NCBI GenBank assembly: GCA_004026145.2
Contig: CP034990.1
Span: 19,546,176-19,610,175 of the forward strand
Direction of reading: 5' to 3'
Source: Takifugu bimaculatus
Lineage: Eukaryota > Chordata > Actinopteri > Tetraodontiformes > Tetraodontidae
Length of the DNA: 64,000 bases
Of the stretch, positions 12,332-23,500 are shown piece by piece. Numbering within the stretch: the stretch's first letter is position 1; each line of letters opens with the position of its first letter. The translations under genes and the position numbers were made by a program. The notes below the pieces were generated by a model. The model made no database searches, had not been told where the DNA came from, and was given only the letters and a program-made list of their open reading frames with translations.

Positions 12332-14325
12332 GAGCGGGACCTTTTTCTGGGGTATTTATTTCAGTGTCGTGATTTGTTGTATTTATTTTTCGACCTTTAC
12401 TGTACATATTCTAATGCAATACTGGACACGGTTCAGTTTAAGTGCCACATTGTACTGCAGCGACGCTGCAGCTCTGGTTCAAATGCTGGACATTTAAGAG
12501 GAATCAGAGGTCGTCGCCTCGTGAAGACGTTCACAACGGAAATTACTGAGCAAAAAAAAGTGAACTTTTTACAGCGTGTTTGATATTTGCCTGAATTGTT
12601 ACAGATTTAATATCAAGACAAAAAGCTTAATCAGCTGTGTCTAAATTGTCGGATACTAATATAAATGACCTCATTAAGAACTAATGCTAATTCAGTATTA
12701 AATGAAAAACACATATTGTGTTGATGGAATACTTGCATCTAAAACAAGACATGCAATTTTTTTAACTTTGAATATCAGTTTACATTTGTAAGTTTTTTTT
12801 AAGTAGGATTCAAAGTGAATTTTGTTTACCCAAAGACATATTTAAAGGAAACACTTGATTTAGAGAACTTTTTATTGATGACGATTTAAACCTGTGAATA
12901 ATCGTGTCTGTCAACAATCTGGGCTCTACTGTAACGAGTCCCAAACAGTAATAATTAAACCTAATTATTAAGTGAGATTTTCAAGCTTTAAACTGAATTC
13001 ATGTCTTTCAGACATTCAGTCTTTTCAGCTTTACTAAAGAGCCACATAATCTAAAGATCATCCCAAAAATTACATTTTTGATCCTACCAGCAACTTGAAC
13101 TCTGCACTTTTTTTTGTTAAGTTTGACTTGTTTTCTTACTCTAATCGTGTTCTCGCTGTGGTTCTGCTTTACTTACGGAGGATGAGCTTTGCTCCATTAT
13201 GGGATGTATTGTTACGCCCAGGGAAGTAAAAGACGAGCTAAAAGCGCTAATTTTTTAGCAATTTACAAAACTGTTACGCAACAGTTGGAGCTGTTTTATT
13301 ATTTGGTGTCTGCACTTTTTCTTTAAGAATAAAATAATTGCGTGACAACGACAATAACCTCTGGCACTTAGGAAATGCATTAATTTATGAAATGGGAACT
13401 ATGCATTTGAGTTCAAAACGAAGCGTTTTCAGCTGCACTGACAATCTGGAACGGCTGTGTGGTTTTCCCATAAACGCACTGTTTGGTTTGGATAACGGGA
13501 GTATTTTTGACCTTCTGCTCCAGAGGACAAACTTGTGTAAGGAAGCAGCCGCTGAGCAGACGGACGTCGCTGAGACTCCCGAGCGTGTTTGAGCCTTATG
13601 TCCACACCAAAGACAGATGTGACCTGCACCCAACATCACTCTGTGAGATGGACGCAGCCAAAGTTACTGTACAATTCTGTGCTTAATTTCTAAGGTTTTC
13701 AACAGTGGGAGTCACATCAAGACAATTTAGGACTAACTTTGTTTACTGCTGTTGCCGTTTTTATAAATTTAACAGATGAACCGATGTTTCTGAAGGCAAT
13801 AACGTAACGCTGCAAAGTATTTATACGCTGTTTGTTAGAGGTAGACGACTGGCTGTGTTTGTGTAGTCGCCACACTGACTTCATTAGCTGTACAGATCAC
13901 ATGTGGCCCAGTTTCCTGCCTGTTTTTGTTGCATTATTTACAGCGTGTGTAATTCCTACTGCAGCTATAACCTCCTGAACCATCTGGGCTCGTGCATTCA
14001 CGTCTCTTTCACTTGCACTGTAAGATATTTGATAATTCTAGTAGGTCAAACCCAGCCTAGCCTGGTGTTCCTTTGGTTCTCCGTCAGTTTTGGATCCTCA
14101 GTCTTTGTACCGTGTCTGTGAGAACATTAACGTCAGTTTGTTGTTTCACCTCTGACTTTAGCGTTGGATGGAGACTCGTCTGGTGGTGCAGAGCTGTACA
14201 ACTGCCCTCACTCATGTTGCTGTGACTTGGTATCTTTTTTAACTCAGCCAGTGCTTTATTTAAACAAGGTCTTGCTGATGCTGTTTTATAAAACTAATAA
14301 ACATTTTTAAGTACCTCTGTATGAT
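12332..14325 (+). other. rfx7: RFX7 3' UTR
   Basis: AT-rich sequence after the RFX7 stop, with no convincing coding exon. It ends at an AATAAA hexamer at 14296-14301 followed by a GT-rich stretch. RFX7 has a long 3' UTR in other vertebrates. The exact end is inferred. Confidence 0.55.
14296..14301 (+). terminator. Polyadenylation signal, probably RFX7
   Basis: AATAAA with a downstream GT-rich element at about 14310-14330. Assigned to RFX7 because it is the nearest upstream gene on this strand. Confidence 0.5.
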
Positions 14326-14329
14326 GGTG

Positions 14330-15640
14330 GGGGTCTTCATTAATTACAGACTTGGCTCCCTTGATGGGATTTACAGCGTTGACAGTGGACATCCTCCTGA
14401 AACCGCTGCTAAGGATGAATAAATAAATCCATGTTGGACCATTTTTCATTGAAAATTGTCAATTATTGGTTCGTAAAGTCACCAAACCTCCGGAACAGCT
14501 ACCGTTGATGGGTGTGATTACTCCCCTTGTGGGGTCTGGTCACCTGTCTGGCAGGACAAGTTACTGAAGATGAGGAACATAAAACCTTATCAGATGAAGA
14601 TGCTGACTTTTCCACGTGGACTTTCAAGATAACCAGCTATCAATGTACTTGGTTAATTATTCACTGATGACAGTTTATTATCCTTCCACATTTCCAGTTG
14701 ACACATTTCTGGTGAGCTGTGATTTAGCCGTTATACATGTTAGTTTATCAAAATGCACCAAACTCTGAGGTTTTCTTTCATCTTTTTATTCATCTCTGAC
14801 ACAGACCACAACTTTCCTGCAAATGGGAAATTGACCATGGGAATTTAATCTATTGTGAGAGAATCAGGTCCACGTTTAACATTAACCCTAAGTTTTAATG
14901 TTTATTGTTATGGACATATGTGGGATGTTTAAAACAAAAAGGGATTTCCTCCTGGGTGTTTTCCTCTCCCTCCCTTTTAAGTGTCCTTAACAAAAAATAT
15001 CCCCTAATTACTGGAAAGTGTATTTTACTTCAGCTGATAACGGACAGCCCGCCTACACACACCTTAGTTACTGGAAAAGAGTCAATGCCGCTCCTCCTGA
15101 GAGAGTGCCAAATATGTCAAAAGGCAGTTATGGGCTGATCAGGAGGCTGTGTCACCTGTCCCAGATCATTCACCTGTGGACTGGAAGGAATCACTTCTGA
15201 GAAGGGGCATTTTTCCACTCGGAAACACCAGCATTGTTATAAACTACCGATGACATAACAACCAGTATCACCAGCGCTGTTTATAATAAGTAAATGTGTG
15301 GTGCATTGATTAGTTATAGATTAATATAGTGATAAACTGGTGAGTTACCCAGGGTCAACCTGCAGGTGTGCAGGGGATCCATAGTTCATGGATGTCTACT
15401 TTTCCATGATTACCCTGGCTGAAGTGTAGCGATACAGTTTATCACAGGCCTAACGATGTGTCGCGTCATAACACCAGAATAACATTGTGCATGTGGGTCC
15501 TCGTGTTGTACCAGCAACACGCGTTAAGCCACTACAGCTGCAGTGTGAACAAAAATACCTGCGGGTAAGTTTGAAACTTTGGTATGTAAAATCATATTCA
15601 GGGCGTCTGCGTTTGCTGTGGTCACCTTATGGTGACCTTA
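14330..15640. other. Intergenic DNA, no gene recognised
   Basis: Mostly AT-rich. Only short frames without splice-site support or recognisable similarity. I see nothing I can name. Confidence 0.4.
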
Positions 15641-15689
15641 TGGAGAAACACACGGTTTCTCATCTTTTACTTCTGGCGTCCACCACTCA

Positions 15690-16135
15690 TCACGCATGGT
15701 CTACTCAGAATCTGGGAGAAGTTATTATACGGACACCCTCATGTCCTTATGGTGTTCCTCAGGGACGAGCCAGCACACAGTCCAATCATAGAACACCACT
15801 CGGGTCCGAGCAGGGAGGCTGTTCCTCCCAATCCCACACCAGCAGGTGACACTTTTTGCCCATGTGAGCGTTGAAGTCCCCCAGCAGAAGAATCAAGTCC
15901 CCAGTCAAGTATTGTCGAGTACCCCTCCCAGGGACGCCAGTGAGGTCGGTACTCTGTATTGCTGTTCGGCCAACTGAAAGAGGACTGTCCCCGACAGGAA
16001 GGCGCAGGGATGTGACCCTCAACGCTGCCTCTCAACCTCCTGCCCAAGCTCAGGCTCCTTCCCCCAGCAAAACCACATTCCATGTCCCTCTAGCCGGAGG
16101 TTTGGTCCGAGGATTGGGTTGTCAAGGCCCCTGAG
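15690..16135 (-). mobile_element. Decayed non-LTR retrotransposon (LINE) fragment, endonuclease region
   Basis: Minus-strand reading gives LLLGDFNAHMG, the APE-type endonuclease signature of LINEs, followed by DPSGVL and preceded by a PTSLASLGGVLD-like segment. The frame is broken by stops and shifts, so this is a dead fragment. The wording closely resembles a LINE family abundant in teleosts, but I cannot assign the clade. No reverse transcriptase segment is seen, so it is truncated on both sides. Confidence 0.75.
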
Positions 16136-16147
16136 TTGGGGTTAGGG

Positions 16148-16637
16148 CAGGGGTGGGCAAACATTTTGATTCATGGGCCACAATGGGTTCTAACATTTGA
16201 CAAAGGGGCCGGACCAGGAGCAGATGGATGGATGGAGTGCTTTGGTAACCTCACCTCATTGGAGAAAAAAGTACACATCTTGGGATATGGAGAAAACATG
16301 TGCTTTAATTTCAAATGAAAATGAAGAGAAGCATTGCAACAAAATATCTGACTTTGGAATGAGTCTTAAAACACTTAAAATCAAATGAATAAAATGTGCC
16401 TTTTTAAAAAAAATTAATAACCATTTCTATTTTAAAGCACTGAAAGTTCTGTTATCCTTCAGGATATCACCATCACTCTCCTCCTGACTGTCTTTTTTCT
16501 AGTGGGAAAACACCAGAATTGCAGTGAAAATATAACATTAACAAGGTTTATTCATTTAATTTTTCAAGTTTGGCGGGCCGGATTAAAACGTTTAACGGGC
16601 CGCGTGTGGCCCCTGGGCCGTAGTTTGCCCATGCCTG
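16148..16637. mobile_element. Non-autonomous hAT-type DNA transposon (490 bp)
   Basis: The left end CAGGGGTGGGCAAAC and the inverted right end CAGGCATGGGCAAAC match at 13 of 15 positions and are typical hAT (Charlie-like) termini. The element is flanked by perfect 8-bp copies of GGTTAGGG at 16140-16147 and 16638-16645, the target-site duplication size of hAT elements. The interior is AT-rich with no transposase frame, so it is a MITE-like passenger. It adjoins the LINE fragment. Confidence 0.9.
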
Positions 16638-16645
16638 GGTTAGGG

Positions 16646-17340
16646 TCACGACCTGGCTGAATGAGAACCAACACGGACGTGTGGCTGAATCTCTATAACA
16701 TTTAGACCTGCAGCTGCCCTGACCAGCTCGTTGAGAGGAACTTATCCGTGGTCTTGTTGCACAGCCAAACATGCTTCGCCTGAGCTGTCAGTTTGATTGA
16801 TGGCAGTAACAGTCGCTGCATTTTCAGCCACACACTGTTTGTTTTCCTGTTCCTCAGCAGTTTAAATCACAAATATCACTGGTCCTGATTTGGTCCACCG
16901 ACAGACCTGGAGAAAGTTTCCAAATGTTCAGGCAACTTTCAAATTCCCCTTCCTAAATCTGAGTGAGGAGCATTAATTACTTGATTACTTTCCTCCTGAC
17001 TGGAAACTGGCGATTGTGCAAGCGGATGACTTTCACCATTACAGAAGAAAATAAGTCACAGGTTCACACATGTCATTTATTCTCCAGCAGGACCAAGAAA
17101 TGCCGAGAATTCAACAATAGAAGCTTTCAGTAGTTTGGATAGAACTTAGAATTTCATAAAATGGAGAATTTTGTTTCATCAAAACTCAGTTGCACCTTCA
17201 TTTTACAGTAATAGACTTGTAGTTAAAGGTATATTATCAGTGGTATCATCATTGCCAGCGTCGAAGTAGAATATAATAACATCCTCCTTCATGGAAATCA
17301 ACAGTTTGTTATGTTTTTCCATTTCCACACCACACTTTTC
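16646..17340. other. Intergenic DNA upstream of NEDD4
   Basis: AT-rich spacer between the hAT element and the NEDD4 promoter. I see no gene or repeat in it. Confidence 0.4.
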
Positions 17341-17374
17341 CAGGATAAAAACCCTCCTGGCTGCAGGTCCTGCG

Positions 17375-17582
17375 GAGGAAGAGGAGGGAGGAGACGGGAG
17401 GAAGGAGGAAGCGGAGCTGGAGGAGGAGGAACAGGAACAGCAGTGACGGCGGTGTCACAACTGGCTCTTATCTAATAACATCCAGGGGAAAATCACATGA
17501 GGCCATAACAGAGCCGGAGCCAGCACACACCGGCCGCTCTTCTGACCGTCGCTCTCCAGGAAGAAGCCAAGGGAGGGAGGCC
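17375..17582 (+). promoter_or_regulatory. nedd4: NEDD4 upstream promoter/5' UTR region
   Basis: A GGA-rich purine tract (about 17375-17440) followed by GC-rich sequence up to the NEDD4 start. Inferred promoter of the C2-containing isoform from position and composition. Confidence 0.45.
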
Positions 17583-20500
17583 ATGGCGTCGCTGTCGCCC
17601 CCGGTCCGGGGGCTCCACACGGACGAGGTGAGGGCTAGGGTCAGGGTCAGGGTTAGGGTCAGGGCTAGGGTCAGGGTTAGGGCGCCTTTCCCCCGTTTTC
17701 ATCTCCCTTCTCTGGGAACTCCCTTGTTGTTAGCCGACAGGCTAAGTATTCCGGGCTAACTCCGCCACGCGCTCAAAAGTTGCTCATCAAGCTAATTGAG
17801 GCAACGTGTTGCTCTAAGTGTGTTCGGGGGTTCTACACGGCGTTTAGAAACGTGGTTCCGTCACGAAGAATTCACGATCGCTCACTTTTATTCACTGCTT
17901 TCCGAGTTGTTGACGCCTTTTTTTGGCCTCACGCACGCACGCGCGCGCGCACACACACACATCCTGCTGTACTTCTATTTTCTTGTGCATCTTCTAAACC
18001 GATTAACTAAACCGAAGAACTGCGGTTCTTCTATACTTCTCCTCAAAGGTATCCTAAGAATGCATATTTTGGTACTGAAGTACTACACACACGCACGCAC
18101 GCACACACGCGCACACACACATTGCATTCATTGCTATTGTAAACATGTCAACTCTGAGATTGGAAGCAGGTTTTCGTCGCTCCACACAAGGCTGGTTTAA
18201 AAATGGTGTCTGTCTAGTTTAACAGTAAAAGTACAGTTGGGTTGAACTACATCCGGTTCTGTTGGACAACAGTCGCAAAGGAAATTAGGACAAGAAATAA
18301 AGGACCTGCCAAAACTATGTTGATTTAGATCCAGCATTCCCACCAGGACTACCGGGAATTCCCACACGTATTCCCGCGCTCCTCTTGTGCTTCCTATATT
18401 GGCTTTTCTCTGTTATATTGGCTTTTCTCTGTTATGCTGGGTAAATGTTTGATGTGTAACTATTTTGTCACGATTGGTAATTATCATTATTATTCATCTT
18501 CTCTTTCATCACCATATTCAGATCTGCGTTATTTGATGTCATTTCAGGAGGAATCCAGAATCCTAAAAGTGAAAGTTGTTGCAGGCATTGGGTTGGCAAA
18601 GAAAGATATTTTAGGAGCTAGGTAAGTTCTAAAGAATCTTAAAGCATAATTTTATTATTGTTTAGCCACACAGTCCTGTAATTTTCCTCTTAATTTGTTT
18701 TTGGAGCCAGGATATGTGTTTAATTGTCTGCAACTGTAAACAGTCTTCTTCCTGTCATTGTGTAATGGCAGTTTCCTGCATTTTACACTAAAATTTTACA
18801 CTAAAATCTAGACTACAACAAAGAGGCGAAGCATATTTGGCCATTTGGGGCATGTAATTGAAAATTATGTTTGATAATGATGAAGAATTTACTGTGCTGG
18901 TTAAAGACAAACGTCATTAATAACTGACTAATGCTGTCAGAACGTTGCTGTGAGCATCAAAGGGCGCTGAGGTGGGTTAATGGATAATGTGATACGATGA
19001 TGGATGTTTTTATAAATGTGTGTCGGTGACCGCAGAGGAAGTGTTCAGTGAGGTTGTGACGCGGCTGAGGTTAATGTTCCTAAGGAGGGCAGCGTCTAAC
19101 GAAGCCCCAGTGTCGTTATCATGTTTAGCTTATGCAACACACGACGCTAATGAGGCTGCATATTTGATTCTTGTAGCGACCCGTATACAAAACTGTCCCT
19201 CTATGACCCCGCCAGCGGGGAAATCACAAGTCTTCAGACTAAAACTATTAAGAAGGTGAGTCAGCATCAACATTTGCTCTTATCTTGGTATTTTCCTCTT
19301 CTTGTGACTCTTTTAAACACCTTTTTTCTCCCTGTTTCATGGCACAAAGACTTTAGACCCTAAATGGAATGAAGAATTCTTCTTTAGAGTGAGTAAACCT
19401 TAAAATGAATCAAGATGTCACGTGCACACAGTGGCATGCATGTTATTGACCTGTGTGTCATATTGAACAGCAGCTACACCTTGAAAGCCGCGTTGTTACG
19501 CAACGGCTCCTCGTTAAACCCGGTATTTATTTATTTTTATTGTCAATTTTGAATTTCAGGTTGATCCCAGGAAGCATCGCTTGCTGTTTGAGGTGTTTGA
19601 TGAAAACCGTCTGGTAAGTTATTAAATGGTTACAAATGAACACACACGTTTCATGAAATGATATAAAACAGCCAGAGATTGTCGGCTTAAGAGACTAATG
19701 AGATTAGGTAATGAACCAAGTGGAGGCTTGTAGCTTTACATCTCTCCTGACTGTAGGAGAAGATGGTTTTTAGAAGAATTTGGAAGGTTACTTTAGAGTT
19801 AAGTGTAATAGACTCTTTGTATAGAGCCTTTGTAGCAGAAGGTGCTCTGTGCATGACAGGAAACGCTATTAGTGTTAAATGTAACGTGTCATATTGCAGT
19901 TTCGTCAGCTTTAATGGTACAATTGACAACAGTAAATAGGGGCGAATCTGCCTCTGGACCAGTCCAAAGCCTGTCTGTCTGCACAGCTGTGGCTGGGTAG
20001 ACAGACAGGACGCAAAGTTCACCGTAAATCCTGGAAAGACTTTATGGGAACTGACATTTCAGTTGTTTTATGAATGCCAGAGTGTTGTGCAACGCTCCTG
20101 TAGCTCTGCGGGTGGAGCGTGCACGCCGCGTTAAAGGTGAAATATACATGTTTTAAAAATCCCTTTTCATCATATCTGTTAAAAGTGTCACTCTGACCTG
20201 GCAGCAGTACACGAGTAAAATGATCTGGGGGATAAATGAGCCCCTTCTTGGAGCTGTAATTCCATGTACAAGAGACCAGCGCGCCTCAAAAACAACCAAA
20301 ACTCCACCTTTGATGTTGGGGGCTGTCACCCAGAGCAGGAGTTGCATTTTTAGCCTCCCCAGGTCCTTTATTGTCTATCAAACTAGTTAAATGTCTAAAA
20401 AAAGACCTCTGCCAAGCAAGTCGTTTGCCCACATATTGTGACTTATACCCAAAACAACCTTGTGTGTGTTCATGCAGGGGGACAGGTGTACCAGCAGCCT

Positions 20501-23500
20501 GTCTTCCTTTAATGGAGGTTGTTGAACTTAAAAATAACTGTACAAGTTAACCAGTACCAGTATAAAGGCAGCAGTAATGCAGGGTTACGCAACATCACAC
20601 AGGTCAAAGCCAAGGTCAAAGTCCAGAACGTCACCAAAATGTGCCCCTCTCTCCTTTAGCCCACTATCAGCATTTACTGAAAGTTTTGGAGTTGCTAACA
20701 GACGAACGGATGCTGGCTGTCGCATAAGTTCAAAATATACGTCAAAAGAAATGTTTGCATTTCCTACGATTTAAAAAATAAAAATAAAAAGAATAGTTAT
20801 AAAAGAGACATTTTAAACGGGCACCTTTGTAGTCCTCAACCAAGACACACAATCAACAGTCAAAAACATGGATTTATTTCCCCTGGAACATAATGAAATA
20901 CAGCATTTTGTGCATTTTAGAAGTTATTGAGAACAGAAGTGGCTTGAGTTGAGCTGCTGACCCAGTTTCAGGCTGCTGATGTATAACTGGACCACTGAGT
21001 CACAAAACCACATGTAGAACACATCTGGTTGCTCCACTCTGCTATTTGTACGTCTCATAAACAGGGTTGTGAATTTAATCACCACAATATTTTACACACT
21101 GAATTCTAGCTAACATTTTTAAACATTAAATGTGCGTAGTAGTTTTTAAATATCTGGATCCCAGCTGAGTAACATTGGAGACGGTGATTCATTTACCTGT
21201 CAAACCTGCAGTTTCATGGCTTATCTGAATAATAAAATGAGACTGATTTGGCAATTCCTCCACTGCTGAATGAGATAAGGCCTCCGAGGGGCCCGCAATG
21301 AGTTCAGAGTATAAGTATATTTGTATTTAGCTCCGCAACACGAAGTAAAAAATGGCCACTGTTGTTCGGGTGACAGTAAAAGCTGCGTATCGGCCCAGAA
21401 GGGGGCGAAACAGTAACAATCTTCTCTTTTATTATTGTTGCCTGGAGACCAGCAGCACCTATTTAAAAAAGGAGTTGGAAACATGTAAGTTCCAGATGAT
21501 TCCAGGCTCCCAGGGTTGGAGTGTTGGCTTTAGGGCAGGAAGGTGTTCAGCAGGCGCCATTTTGAGGTGGCTGGTTCACGTCGGAACGTTTCCGAGTATG
21601 ATGGGACAGGTTTATCCTAACGTGACGAGTGGTGGGCGTGGCGCCTCGACGCCTCCTGGCATGCCCCGTGGGTATTTTGAAGGATATTTGCGGGCGTGTC
21701 AACATTGTGAACACAACCTTCATGTGTGTCGCTCTTGTTATTAGCTGCTAAAACAATGGTGCAGTATTATGGGAATTTTGTTAATGGCCCGAATTTAATA
21801 GTGACAGTTGGTTTAAATTGGAAAAACAAAGTTCAAGTAAACACTAAATATTTAATTTAGACTCTGATGATTTCCTGTAAAGTGAATGCTGGTTTTGCTG
21901 TTGATGAAATCCACCAAAATGATTTAATTTAAATTTCTGTGTCTCCTGTTGTGAATCATCTCTTTTCTCCTCCTCCTCTGCTGTGGTCACGGGACAACAA
22001 AGAGGTTATTATAGTTTGTCCTTCGCTGCTTCCTTTGTTTCCATTATTCACTTTGGCGCCATGATCATGTATATTACTGGCAACATGGCTTCATTATTTG
22101 TGGGTGACATCACTCAGTCGGGCTTGAAATGTGACGTGTGCGTCACCAAACTCGTTTTATGGCCAGATGGGTGATTAATAGCCGATCACGAGGTGCTGCC
22201 TTGCTCGTCATGCTGTTTTATAAGAAGGCATTGGGCTTGACTGGTGAATCATGTCGTTAACCTGAGTGTGTACCTCAGCATCCCGCCGAGGCCGAAGCTG
22301 ATTTAGATGCAGAGTAATGTGCTGAAATCGGCCGGCCCTGCTTATAATACGTTTCCATTAATAAACGGGACTGTCAACAGCTACGGAGTTGAAATCTGAC
22401 TTTGTTACATGAGGTGTCAGATGACAGGAGTCATGTTGCCGATAAGGTAAACTCAGTTACATCCTGTCCTTCTGAGTTTTCCTCTCCTTTGGCAGCTTAT
22501 TTTATCCAGTAATATAGAACATGATAAAATACCTTGTGGCTGCCATTTTACCAAGCTTTATTGGCATTTTCCTTTTAAAGGCCACGCGTTTTCATAGCCG
22601 TGGTTAATCTATACTATTTGATTTCGTCGCTTAATCCAAAGGTTCTTGCCAAATTATGTGGAAAGTCATTGCTGTCCATTTCCTGTAATTCAATAGCAGT
22701 GGGTAAAAATATTTGTGGGGAGCACAGAGCAGAAGAAACACTAGAAGCACAGCCGGGGCAGGAAGCAGCCTTGTGTAAATGGCCCGAGGAGGCTGTAATA
22801 ACCCGCAGCAGCTTCGCTCCAAGATGCAACATATATCGCTACAGTGTTGTTGCTTTGCAAAGGGAATGAACCAGGAACATGTGACACTGCTCGAGATTAA
22901 ACAGGCAGGTTGTCGGGAGCTAGCTGTGACCTAGCGGCTAAGCTAAGCCCGGGCAGTACATTATTGTCGTTTACTGTAAGTTTCAGCATTTTTCTGTTTT
23001 GGTTTAAGGCTCGCTGAAGGGGCAGACCTTTGGCGTTGCTCTAGTTTCAAAGGTCGCGTGTTTGGATCATGTCTCCAAACAGAACCAGTGACCTCCTATA
23101 ACTAAAAGCTGAGATCAGCCGGGGGAGGAATGTAGGTTGTCACCAGAGCTATTTTGGCAGCATGCAGTCGCTAATGATTGTGATCACAGCGCAGAGCCCG
23201 GAGCAGTTGCTTTGCTTTCCTTTTTTCCTACGAGCCGGACCGACCATGCAGCTCCCGGAGTGGCCATTAGAGAGTTAAGTGAATGGCACGACGGCTGCGC
23301 TTGCATTTTGCATCAAGGAGAAGCAGCACGGACCCCCTGTCTGAGAGCTTCAGCAGCCATGGTGAGACCAGCGGAGCTGTCGTGCCGGCGTGTAGCCCGA
23401 CAGACGTCCTGGCGCACGGCTCCTACCACTTGAAGGTGACGGGTCTGTCAGCAGACTATGCAAATTCGCCGCAGCACTCTTCAGTTTTCATACCCAGTGT

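Noticed and set aside
15739..16083. Minus-strand 114-codon frame as a possible host gene
   Set aside because: It overlaps the LINE endonuclease remnant in a shifted frame; better explained as transposon debris.
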